64,000 bases of DNA. Origin: Mesorhizobium sp. NBSH29. GTDB taxonomy: Bacteria; Pseudomonadota; Alphaproteobacteria; Rhizobiales; Rhizobiaceae. Both the position numbers and the translations under genes were made by a program. The DNA is taken from contig NZ_CP045492.1 of the NCBI RefSeq assembly GCF_015500055.1, forward strand, positions 2,304,501 through 2,368,500. The letters run 5' to 3'. Below the pieces are notes generated by a model. That model searched no databases, was not told the DNA's origin, and worked only from the letters and a program-made list of their open reading frames with translations. Position 1 is the first letter of the stretch, and every line of letters begins with the position of its first letter. Of the stretch, positions 28,271-35,697 are shown piece by piece.

Positions 28271-28930
28271 ATGCCCCGTCAAAACGCATCCTCTGCCATC
28301 CGCCGCCGCGGCCTGATGCTAGTGTTGTCTTCTCCGTCTGGCGCGGGCAAATCGACGATTGCCCGCAACCTTCTGGAAGACAAGGAGATGGACCTTGTGC
28401 TTTCCGTGAGTGTCACTACGCGCCAACGGCGGCCGAGCGAGATTGAGGGCGTGCACTATCATTTCGTTTCGACCCGCGAGTTCGAACGGCTGCGGGATTC
28501 CGATGCTTTGCTGGAATGGGCCGAGGTTCACGGCAATTTCTACGCGACGCCGCGCGAACCCGTAGAAGCAGCCATGGCCACCGGACAAGATATGTTGTTC
28601 GACATTGACTGGCAGGGGACGTCGCAGATGAAGGATAAGATGCGGGCCGACATCGTCTCCATTTTCATTCTGCCACCGTCCATGCGGGAGTTGAAAGCGC
28701 GGTTGAAGCGTCGGGCGGAGGATCAGGAGTCAGTTATCGAAATGCGCCTGACCAACGCCCGCGTCGAGATCGAGCACTGGCGCGATTATGATTTCATTAT
28801 CATCAATGATGACCTCGACCGCGCCTACCAGGAGGTCCGAGCCATCGTGACAGCTGAGCGGTTGCGTCGCGATCGACGTCCAGGTCTGTTCGAATTCGCC
28901 TCTGGCCTGCTCGACGAAACTGTAGCCTGA
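28271..28930 (+). CDS. gmk: Guanylate kinase
   Basis: This 219-residue enzyme phosphorylates GMP to GDP with ATP. The P-loop is [17 protein letters not shown] near residues 19-35, the GMP-binding region is [19 protein letters not shown], and [12 protein letters not shown] and [16 protein letters not shown] follow. The length is normal. It ends five bases before the convergent anti-sigma gene. Confidence 0.97.
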   Translation: MPRQNASSAIRRRGLMLVLSSPSGAGKSTIARNLLEDKEMDLVLSVSVTTRQRRPSEIEGVHYHFVSTREFERLRDSDALLEWAEVHGNFYATPREPVEAAMATGQDMLFDIDWQGTSQMKDKMRADIVSIFILPPSMRELKARLKRRAEDQESVIEMRLTNARVEIEHWRDYDFIIINDDLDRAYQEVRAIVTAERLRRDRRPGLFEFASGLLDETVA

Positions 28931-28935
28931 TCGCC

Positions 28936-29574
28936 TTACCAGCGCCCAGTCCACTTTCCGATTAATGCGCCAGTGCCTGTCAAAATGGCGATTGCCAGCG
29001 GATACCAGATCGCAACAAACAGCGGCGAATCATCATTGCACTGCGCGGCGTAAAAGGTTGCGGCGATGGCACCCGCCAGCAATCCGGCAGTGCCGCCCGC
29101 CAGCCCCGGGCGAGTTGGAGCACCATATCGCAGAACAGAAAGAAAGATGACCAGCGGCCCAAGTCCTATCAACGGGATGTAGGTAAGACATATTGTGCTG
29201 TTCGAGCCGAAAGCTGCTGCCCTCCAACCGTCCGATGGCAGCAGGAAAAGTTCAAAAATTACGGCAATAGCCAAGATCCCTGGAGCAACTAGCAGGCTGA
29301 CCGACACGTCTCGCCAGCTTGAGCCCGGACGCGACAAAGCGCGTGTCGCACCAAACGCGCCTGTTGCCAGGGCAAGAGTCACCACAAATTTGAACAGAAA
29401 GCGCGATGTTTGCGACGCGTGTGCGATATCGGGCCGGAACCCCAATGTTCCAAAAAACACTGCTCCGGCCACAAGGGAAGCGCCGACGAGGGCAACCCAC
29501 CAGACGGTTCGCAATTGCGGCTTGCCTTGCATGGTGTCTGCAGCCAGCGCCTTGATGAGATCGTCTGTCTTCAT
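28936..29574 (-). CDS. NrsF-type (DUF1109) membrane anti-sigma factor
   Basis: The product (212 residues from this ATG) is a DUF1109 protein with about six membrane segments after a short cytoplasmic N-terminus (MKTDDLIKALAADTM). It has exactly two cysteines, Cys129 (NSTICLTY) and Cys179 (AAQCNDD). In Caulobacter NrsF, which holds SigF inactive, two conserved cysteines are needed for the response to chromate and cadmium, so this protein is likely the sensor for the sigma factor encoded directly upstream. The ATG lies one base after the sigma stop (TGACATG), indicating translational coupling. An earlier start inside the sigma gene is less likely. Confidence 0.88.
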   Translation of the reverse strand: MKTDDLIKALAADTMQGKPQLRTVWWVALVGASLVAGAVFFGTLGFRPDIAHASQTSRFLFKFVVTLALATGAFGATRALSRPGSSWRDVSVSLLVAPGILAIAVIFELFLLPSDGWRAAAFGSNSTICLTYIPLIGLGPLVIFLSVLRYGAPTRPGLAGGTAGLLAGAIAATFYAAQCNDDSPLFVAIWYPLAIAILTGTGALIGKWTGRW

Positions 29575-29575
29575 G

Positions 29576-30139
29576 TCAGGTGCGCCCGAACCGCCTTGCG
29601 ATTGCTGCGAGGCCACGGTGCAGGCTTACTCGCACGGCGGTCTCACTCATGCCAAGCGTGGTAGCTGTTTCGCTGATCGACCGGCCTTCGACCGAGATCG
29701 CCGAGACAACAGAGCGCTGACCGGGCGCCAGAGATTGCAGCGCCCGATTAACCTCCCAGTCGCGCACGGTATCAGGTTGTTGGTCCGCAATCGTTTCCAC
29801 AAAGTCCTCTATGGTCGTCTCCATGCGCCTGCCATTCCGGCGAAATGCGTCGATGAGTTTGTGCCGGGCAATAGCATAGAGCCAGGGTGTCACCGGCGCA
29901 TTGTTGTCCCAGGTATGTCGTTTGATGTGGATGGCAAGGAGCGTCTCCTGAACGATGTCTTCCGCATCGAGGCTTCCTGAGGTAATCCTGTGTCGGGCAA
30001 AGCCACGTACAAGCGCTGCGGCGCGCTCGAGGAAGTCAACGTAAGCGCGTTCGTCACCCGCGATCCCCTTGCGCAAGAGTCCGGCAATATGCGCATCGCC
30101 GTTGCCGTCCACTCGTAATTCCCTCATTTCGCCATTCAC
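29576..30139 (-). CDS. ECF-family RNA polymerase sigma factor (SigF/NrsF-type)
   Basis: This sigma-70 family ECF protein has region 2 ([20 protein letters not shown] through [38 protein letters not shown]) and region 4 ([19 protein letters not shown] then [17 protein letters not shown]), joined by a short linker. The longest frame begins at a GTG at 30139, but that codon falls inside a promoter-like element that points at this gene. ATG at 30127 or GTG at 30112 (preceded by GAGGGA) are better candidates and keep both sigma domains. The gene is coupled to the NrsF-type gene and divergent from the bufferin operon, its likely target. Confidence 0.9.
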   Translation of the reverse strand: MNGEMRELRVDGNGDAHIAGLLRKGIAGDERAYVDFLERAAALVRGFARHRITSGSLDAEDIVQETLLAIHIKRHTWDNNAPVTPWLYAIARHKLIDAFRRNGRRMETTIEDFVETIADQQPDTVRDWEVNRALQSLAPGQRSVVSAISVEGRSISETATTLGMSETAVRVSLHRGLAAIARRFGRT

Positions 30140-30152
30140 GCGCCTTTGTTAC
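30128..30152 (-). promoter_or_regulatory. Candidate ECF promoter toward the sigma factor gene
   Basis: On the minus strand GTAACA (30152-30147) is followed after exactly 15 bases by CGAA (30131-30128). The same element with identical spacing faces bufA. It resembles the GTAAC...CGAA promoters recognised by Caulobacter SigF, so autoregulation is inferred. If transcription begins about six bases after CGAA, translation must start at or downstream of about 30112. Confidence 0.65.
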
Positions 30153-30158
30153 ATGTGA

Positions 30159-30172
30159 TGCAAAATTTTGCA
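30159..30172. promoter_or_regulatory. Perfect 14-bp palindrome between the divergent promoters
   Basis: TGCAAAATTTTGCA reads identically on both strands and sits between the two ECF-type promoter elements, upstream of both. It may be an operator for a dimeric regulator or an UP-like AT-rich element. No regulator is identified. Confidence 0.4.
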
Positions 30173-30217
30173 CAAGCGCCAAGCTCAACGATCACGAATT
30201 CGTGTCACCGCGTGAGC

Positions 30218-30242
30218 GTAACAATAGCTCATCATCACCGAA
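30218..30242 (+). promoter_or_regulatory. Candidate ECF promoter of the bufferin operon
   Basis: GTAACA (30218-30223), a 15-base spacer and CGAA (30239-30242) lie 56 bases before the bufA ATG, leaving a leader of about 50 bases. The element is identical in sequence and spacing to the one facing the sigma gene, which supports control of both transcripts by the adjacent ECF factor. Confidence 0.72.
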
Positions 30243-30297
30243 CTGGCTTGTACGCACCGCACAAAGGTGCGCTGAAAATCAAACCGGAGATGAGATC

Positions 30298-30621
30298 ATG
30301 TCTGCACGTTCAATCGTCGGCACAGCCGCTCTTGCCAGTGCCGTAGCCACTGCCCTGGCTTCGGCCTCTTTCGCTGCCCCACTGTCAGAAGCGCAGGTGA
30401 AGATGGCCATGGAAAAGAAGATGGAAAAGTGTTTCGGCGTTGCCATGAAGGGCCAGAATGACTGTGCTGCTGGTGCTGGCACGACCTGTCAGGGCACCTC
30501 AACGATGGATTATCAGGGAAATGCTTGGAAGTTCGTTGATGCAGGCACTTGCGCCAGCATGATGCTGCCGGGCGAGCGCCATGGCGCACCGGACGCGTTG
30601 ACCCGCGACATTCCCACCTGA
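30298..30621 (+). CDS. bufA: Bufferin-type metallophore precursor (BufA1-like, DUF2282)
   Basis: This 107-residue precursor has a signal peptide ending near ASFAA (residues 23-27) and a core with four cysteines at 45, 56, 64 and 85 ([25 protein letters not shown]). DUF2282 proteins with this pattern are bufferins: MNIO enzymes convert core cysteines to thiooxazole-type heterocycles, and the exported peptide binds copper. That knowledge comes from the family, especially Caulobacter; modification here is inferred. The ATG at 30298 is preceded by a purine-rich GGAGATGA. The gene leads bufA-bufB-bufC-doxX and is divergent from an ECF/NrsF pair. Confidence 0.9.
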   Translation: MSARSIVGTAALASAVATALASASFAAPLSEAQVKMAMEKKMEKCFGVAMKGQNDCAAGAGTTCQGTSTMDYQGNAWKFVDAGTCASMMLPGERHGAPDALTRDIPT

Positions 30622-30650
30622 TGAAAAGCGCCGGAAAGTGTGAGGCTGCC

Positions 30651-31571
30651 ATGAATGGCTTTTCCAACACCCCCTATCTGCAGGCAAAACACTTTCCGGC
30701 CTATTCTGCCGCTGGCCTTGCCGGCACCAGCTTTAAACATGAACACATGTCAGCGATCTTTGACGGAGTGCCACAGCGTGGGTTCTTCGAAGTGCATGCC
30801 GAAAACTATATGGGTGCCGGCGGTCCGCCGCATGATGCACTGACCAGATTACGCCGCGATTACCCGGTCTCGCTGCATGGAGTCTGCATGTCCATCGGCG
30901 GACCAAGTCAGCTTGATCGCGAGCACCTTGCTCGGTTTAAATCGCTCGTCGATCGCTACCAACCAGCAATGGTGTCCGAGCATCTCGCCTGGTCGACACA
31001 TGAAACCACTTTCTACAACGACTTGCTCCCGCTTCCATACACAAGCGCTTCGCTGGCAAGCGTAGCTGAACATATCGATCAGATGCAGTCCGCCATCGGC
31101 CGCACGATCTTACTCGAAAATCCGTCTACTTACGTACTTTTTCGACAATCCACGTTTACGGAGACCGATTTTCTTACCGAGCTTGTGCGCCGCACTGGCT
31201 GTGGACTGCTGCTCGATATCAACAATGTTTTCGTCTCCGCGACCAATCACGGCTATGCCGCCCTCGACTATCTCGCCGAATTCCCTCTTGATTCCGTCGG
31301 TGAGATCCATCTTGCCGGCCATGCGGAGCAGGAAGACGATGAGGGCGATCTGCTCTTGATCGATAGCCATGACGGACCGGTCGCGGATGCCGTCTGGAAG
31401 CTCTTTGAGATCGTTGTCAGCAGAAGCGGGCCGCTGCCAACGCTGGTCGAGTGGGATAGCACCATTCCTCAATGGCCGGTTTTAAAGGCGGAAGCTGCCG
31501 CTGCGCAGGCCATTATGGATAGATGGATTCCACACGCCGAGAAACGGGCTCAGTACCATGCAATTGCCTGA
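30651..31571 (+). CDS. bufB: MNIO-family bufferin-modifying enzyme (BufB, DUF692)
   Basis: A DUF692 TIM-barrel protein of 306 residues. Conserved blocks carrying the metal ligands are visible in order: [66 protein letters not shown] and VEWDSTIP. Family members are multinuclear iron-dependent oxidases that modify cysteines in ribosomal peptides; here the substrate should be the DUF2282 precursor immediately upstream. The ATG at 30651 has a GAGG Shine-Dalgarno at good spacing. An ATG at 30621 overlapping the bufA stop (TGATG) would add ten residues and is a plausible alternative. The C-terminus overlaps bufC. Confidence 0.93.
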   Translation: MNGFSNTPYLQAKHFPAYSAAGLAGTSFKHEHMSAIFDGVPQRGFFEVHAENYMGAGGPPHDALTRLRRDYPVSLHGVCMSIGGPSQLDREHLARFKSLVDRYQPAMVSEHLAWSTHETTFYNDLLPLPYTSASLASVAEHIDQMQSAIGRTILLENPSTYVLFRQSTFTETDFLTELVRRTGCGLLLDINNVFVSATNHGYAALDYLAEFPLDSVGEIHLAGHAEQEDDEGDLLLIDSHDGPVADAVWKLFEIVVSRSGPLPTLVEWDSTIPQWPVLKAEAAAAQAIMDRWIPHAEKRAQYHAIA

Positions 31572-32337
31572 CGCTGCGCATGAGTTCAGTACGAGCTTCG
31601 CTACGCCCTTACTTGACCCGAAGCGCGCTCCGCCTGTCGAGGTGATGGGGCCGAATGGCAAAGGCGCGGTTAAGCGATATGCGGTTTATCGCAACAATGT
31701 CACAGTCAGTCTTATCGAAGCACTGACGGCGAGCTTCCCGGCAGTTCAACGGATCACGGGTGATCATTTTTTCCGGGCGATGGCGCGGTTTCATATTCGG
31801 GAGACACCGCCTGTATCACCGCTGCTATTTGAATATGGCAGCGACTTCCCAGGCTTCATAAGGCGCTATGAACATGCCCAATCCATACCATGGCTCTCAG
31901 ACGTCGCTTCGGTTGAACGCGCCTGGCTTGATGCCTATCACGCCGCAGATCAAAAACCTTTGGCGCCCGAAGCGCTGGCGGGGGTCGCACCCGAAAATCT
32001 TGCTGATGTTCGATTGAAGCCCCATCCGGCAACGCGCGTGGTGCGTGCCGGCTTTCCAGCCATAAGCATCTTTGCAGCCAACCGGAGCAGCGGGCCAGTT
32101 GGACCCATTGACGTGCAAGGACCGGAAGATGGGCTGATCACCCGGCCCGGCCTGGAGGTTGTTGTGCGCCACTTGCCCCTAGGCGGCGCTGTCTTTTTCA
32201 CCTGCTTGATGGCTGGCATGACGTTGGGCGATGCGGTGGAAGCGGCCACAGCTGAGAACGCGACTTTTGACATAGCTGCCAACATCGCGGGCATGATTGA
32301 AGCTGGCGCTTTCGCCACCATCCATTCAGGAGATTGA
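31558..32337 (+). CDS. bufC: BufC-type partner protein (DUF2063, putative DNA-binding domain)
   Basis: The 259-residue protein opens with the DUF2063 pattern ([13 protein letters not shown], then [40 protein letters not shown] and [18 protein letters not shown]), followed by a C-terminal region resembling the RRE-like half of MNIO partner proteins. Despite the old DNA-binding label, family work places such proteins as binding partners of DUF692 enzymes that help recruit the peptide. It overlaps the bufB end by 14 bases, a strong sign of translational coupling. Confidence 0.88.
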   Translation: MQLPDAAHEFSTSFATPLLDPKRAPPVEVMGPNGKGAVKRYAVYRNNVTVSLIEALTASFPAVQRITGDHFFRAMARFHIRETPPVSPLLFEYGSDFPGFIRRYEHAQSIPWLSDVASVERAWLDAYHAADQKPLAPEALAGVAPENLADVRLKPHPATRVVRAGFPAISIFAANRSSGPVGPIDVQGPEDGLITRPGLEVVVRHLPLGGAVFFTCLMAGMTLGDAVEAATAENATFDIAANIAGMIEAGAFATIHSGD

Positions 32338-32340
32338 TCT

Positions 32341-32829
32341 ATGACGATGGTCAACACAGGCAGAAAAAATAGCCTTTCGGCCAACGTGCAGCGGACCAAT
32401 GCAATGGCCACACACATCGCATCCGGGTGGATCGCGCCAACCGTGCTGCGATTGGCTCTTGCCGTTCCGTTTTGGCGCTCGGGTGTCAACAAATGGGATG
32501 GGTTCCTGCAGCTGAACCCCACCGCCATCTACCTGTTCAGCGATGAGTTCAAACTTCACTTGCCGGGGGGGCCTTATAGCTATCCCGCACCCGGTTTGAT
32601 GGCGTTTGTTTCAGGCAGCGCCGAGATCCTGCTACCGATCCTTCTCGTCGTGGGGCTCTTTTCCCGCGCTGCCGCGTTGGCGCTTTTTGGAATGACACTG
32701 GTGGTGCAGCTTACCGTGCCTGATGGGTGGCCGATCCATATCACATGGGCAGCGATGGCCCTGGCGCTTATCGCATGGGGCCCGGGCCGCTTCTCGCTCG
32801 ATCGAGTGGCAGGCATCGAGCGCGCTTGA
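32341..32829 (+). CDS. DoxX-family membrane protein of the bufferin operon (BufD-like)
   Basis: This 162-residue protein has about four membrane segments and the DoxX look (LRLALAVPFWRSGVNKWDGF, then FVSGSAEILLPILLVVGLFSRAAALALFGM). DoxX proteins commonly end bufferin and related MNIO operons, where they are thought to be inner-membrane redox partners, though the role is unproven. It starts three bases after the bufC stop. Its end is 20 bases from the convergent ksgA. The first ATG may be early; an internal ATG near residue 22 is possible. Confidence 0.85.
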   Translation: MTMVNTGRKNSLSANVQRTNAMATHIASGWIAPTVLRLALAVPFWRSGVNKWDGFLQLNPTAIYLFSDEFKLHLPGGPYSYPAPGLMAFVSGSAEILLPILLVVGLFSRAAALALFGMTLVVQLTVPDGWPIHITWAAMALALIAWGPGRFSLDRVAGIERA

Positions 32830-32849
32830 TGGTGGTCGGACGCAGCTCG

Positions 32850-33674
32850 CTAAAGAGCGTTGGCCAGTTGGACGAATTCCGCGACGCTAAGTGTTTCGGC
32901 CCGACGAGTCGGGTCGATACCGACGCGGTCCAGGAGCGCTTCTCCACCCAGAATTTTGATGCTTTGGCGCAGCATTTTGCGACGCTGGCCGAATGCCGCC
33001 TCGGTCACCCGGCCAAGGATTTTGACATCGGCAACAAGCGGTGCCTCCCGCGGCACCAAATGAACGACCGAAGAAGTTACCTTGGGTGGCGGCGAAAAAG
33101 CCTGAGGAGGGATATCGAAAGCGATATGCGCGCGTGTGCGCCATCCAGCCAAAATCCCCAGCCGCCCATACGCGCTGTCCCCGGCCTCAGCCACGATGCG
33201 CTGTGCAACTTCACGTTGGAACATCAGCGTGAGCGACTCATAGAAGGGCGGCCAACGGGTATCCGTCAGCCAGCGGATCAATAGCTCCGTGCCGATGTTA
33301 TACGGCAGGTTTGCGACGATCCGGACTGGTCCATCAGGCGCAAGTGATGCAAAATCGGTCTTCATTGCATCACCGGAAACAATCTCCAGCCGTCCGGGAT
33401 AGTGTTCCGATACTTCTGCTAGAGCCGCCAGGCAGCGCTCATCGCGTTCGATGGCAATGACTTTTTTCGCGCCGTGCATCAGCAGCGCACGGGTCAGCCC
33501 CCCCGGTCCGGGACCAACCTCAATGATGGTGTGATGCGAAAGATCACCGGCGACGCGTGCGACTTTGCTGGTGAGGTTGAGATCAAGCAAAAAATTCTGG
33601 CCAAGCGATTTTTTAGCCGCGATCTGGTGGCGCTGAATCACATCGCGCAGCGGCGGCAGTCCATCGACGCTCAT
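32850..33674 (-). CDS. rsmA: 16S rRNA (adenine1518-N6/adenine1519-N6)-dimethyltransferase
   Basis: This 274-residue enzyme (KsgA) dimethylates two adjacent adenines in helix 45 of 16S rRNA. It has [20 protein letters not shown], the SAM-binding [15 protein letters not shown] and the [10 protein letters not shown] catalytic motif. Its loss gives kasugamycin resistance in E. coli. The start overlaps the pdxA stop by four bases (ATGA), and it is the last gene of the lptF-lptG-lptD-surA-pdxA-ksgA series. Confidence 0.97.
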   Translation of the reverse strand: MSVDGLPPLRDVIQRHQIAAKKSLGQNFLLDLNLTSKVARVAGDLSHHTIIEVGPGPGGLTRALLMHGAKKVIAIERDERCLAALAEVSEHYPGRLEIVSGDAMKTDFASLAPDGPVRIVANLPYNIGTELLIRWLTDTRWPPFYESLTLMFQREVAQRIVAEAGDSAYGRLGILAGWRTRAHIAFDIPPQAFSPPPKVTSSVVHLVPREAPLVADVKILGRVTEAAFGQRRKMLRQSIKILGGEALLDRVGIDPTRRAETLSVAEFVQLANAL

Positions 33675-34681
33675 GTGGGGTCAACGCGGTTGTCTGCGAG
33701 ATGGCGGGCAAGCTTGAGTGCCGCAATCAGGCTGTCGGGTCGCGCGATACCCTTGCCAGCAATATCGAAGGCCGTACCGTGATCGGGCGAGGTCCGAATA
33801 AAGGGAAGTCCAAGTGTCACATTCACCGCTTCGTCAAAGGCCAGTGCTTTAGCTGGAATGAGCGCCTGGTCATGATACATGCAAATCGCGACATCGTAGT
33901 TCTGGCGCGCCCGCGCATGAAACATGGTGTCGGCGGGCAGCGGACCGATTGCGTCGATGCCCTCGGCGCGCAGAGCTGTCACAGCAGGGCGAACGATCGC
34001 GTCGTCTTCACGCCCCATTGAGCCCTCTTCGCCGGCATGCGGGTTAAGGCCCGATATGGCAAGCCGCGGACGAGCAATGCCGAAGCGGTGGGAAAGATCG
34101 CGGGCTGTGGTACGCGCCGCAGTGACAATCATCTCAACCGTCAGTGTGGAAGGAACATCGGCCAGGGCGATATGAATGGTCACCGGCACGGTGCGCAGGT
34201 CCGGTCCGGCAAGCATCATCACCGGCGTGGCAGGTATGCCGGTCAATTGCTGCGCCAGATGCGCCAGAAATTCGGTGTGACCGGGAAATAGGAAACCGGC
34301 ATCATACAGCGGCTTTTTGGCAATAGGGGCGGTAACGACAGCGCTTGCCTCCCCGGCGAGCGAGAATTGCACCGCCTTCTCTATCGACGCGATAATACCG
34401 GCGGCATTGACCGAACTCGGCTGGCCTGGGGAATCCACAAAAGCCTCCGCCAGCGGCAATACGGGTAGTGCATGCTCAAATGCCTGCTCTGCATCGCCTG
34501 GTCCCGCTTCACGGATTGGTATCGTCAGGCCAAGAAGACGCGCCCGCGATTTCAGAAGGTCCGGGTCGCCGATCAGGAAAAAAGGTGGAACGCCATGGCT
34601 GTCACGCAATAACCATGCAGCAATCGAAATCTCGGGACCAATGCCGGAAGGATCGCCCGCCGTCAGCGCAAGAGGCGGCAC
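33671..34681 (-). CDS. pdxA: 4-hydroxythreonine-4-phosphate dehydrogenase
   Basis: The 336-residue NAD-dependent enzyme makes the precursor joined by PdxJ into pyridoxine phosphate. It begins [20 protein letters not shown], and has [36 protein letters not shown] and [20 protein letters not shown] with the metal-binding histidines. [18 protein letters not shown] is near the C-terminus. It lies nine bases after surA and overlaps ksgA. Confidence 0.97.
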   Translation of the reverse strand: MPPLALTAGDPSGIGPEISIAAWLLRDSHGVPPFFLIGDPDLLKSRARLLGLTIPIREAGPGDAEQAFEHALPVLPLAEAFVDSPGQPSSVNAAGIIASIEKAVQFSLAGEASAVVTAPIAKKPLYDAGFLFPGHTEFLAHLAQQLTGIPATPVMMLAGPDLRTVPVTIHIALADVPSTLTVEMIVTAARTTARDLSHRFGIARPRLAISGLNPHAGEEGSMGREDDAIVRPAVTALRAEGIDAIGPLPADTMFHARARQNYDVAICMYHDQALIPAKALAFDEAVNVTLGLPFIRTSPDHGTAFDIAGKGIARPDSLIAALKLARHLADNRVDPT

Positions 34682-34690
34682 GACAGGCTC

Positions 34691-35614
34691 TCAGCGTTCG
34701 ACGATGCGGGCTTTTTTCCGCAGCTCTTCGGTGTAGGTTTTGCTCACTTCGTCGGCTTTCTGATCACCTAGGGCTTCGCCATTCAGCACCAGTTGCGCGA
34801 CACGGTCGTCGGAAACCTCGCGCGAGCTGCACACACCGATAAACTCAAATCCCCGTTCGGTTTGCTTTGCAGGTGTAGCAGAACCAGCAGATGTAGCCTT
34901 GATCGCGTCAGCCCATTCCGACGGAAGTTCGGGTGCAAGCACACGTCCAAGGTCACGCACCGTCACATCCACGAGCCCCTTGGCAAATTGCCGGGTGGTA
35001 TCGCAGCCCTTGAAGCGCTGACGCATCGCATCAGCTTCCTGTTTGCGCCGACCCGCCGAGCCCTTTTCGTTAGCGGGCACCACAAAGATGACCTGCTGAA
35101 GCATGTATTCAGTAGCGGAAGGCTTGGAGCCGCCCTGCTGCAACATCTTGCGTACGGCTTCCTGTTCGGTCATCCGCTTGCCGCCGCCGCGGGCCCGCTG
35201 ATTCAACGCCTGGCTCCAGCTCATCTGGGCGCGAATGAATTCTTTGAAGTGTCGTTTGGTAACTCCGGCCTGATCGAGAATTCCGTCCAATTGCTTGGGC
35301 TGCAGCTTGTTGCCGGTGGCGAACCGGTTGTAGGCCTCGTCGACCTGTTTGTCGGGAATGCGTATTCCAAGGCGCTTCACTTCCTGATTATGAAGCGTCT
35401 GCTCGATCATCTGTTCGGATGCACTGCCCTTGGAGCGCTGCAGCTTGATAAAAGCAGCCCGCCGCTGGATATCATAGCTGGTAATCGGTTCATTGTTGAT
35501 GACATATTTTATTTCGGTCGCCTGCGCCGGCACGCTGGCGGCCAAGGGCAAGGCGGCGATGCCTACCAGCAATCCAAGTCCGATCGAAATCAGACGGGTC
35601 CTGATCACATTCAT
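34691..35614 (-). CDS. surA: SurA-like periplasmic chaperone/peptidyl-prolyl isomerase
   Basis: The 307-residue protein has a signal peptide (to about residue 33) and a SurA_N domain: IKYVINNEPITSYDIQRRAA, then SEQMIEQTLHNQEVKRLGI and FKEFIRAQMSWSQALNQRA. A single divergent parvulin-like domain follows. It is shorter than E. coli SurA, which has two parvulin domains. SurA escorts outer-membrane beta-barrels, including LptD, whose gene is immediately upstream. Enzymatic activity of the parvulin part is uncertain. Confidence 0.88.
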   Translation of the reverse strand: MNVIRTRLISIGLGLLVGIAALPLAASVPAQATEIKYVINNEPITSYDIQRRAAFIKLQRSKGSASEQMIEQTLHNQEVKRLGIRIPDKQVDEAYNRFATGNKLQPKQLDGILDQAGVTKRHFKEFIRAQMSWSQALNQRARGGGKRMTEQEAVRKMLQQGGSKPSATEYMLQQVIFVVPANEKGSAGRRKQEADAMRQRFKGCDTTRQFAKGLVDVTVRDLGRVLAPELPSEWADAIKATSAGSATPAKQTERGFEFIGVCSSREVSDDRVAQLVLNGEALGDQKADEVSKTYTEELRKKARIVER

Positions 35615-35697
35615 TCCATTCTATCCCGGTTTTGAGCGTCCATTAGAACACGCTCAATGTCCTGCTCATGCGGCGAAACGATGACGTCGCCGATTGC

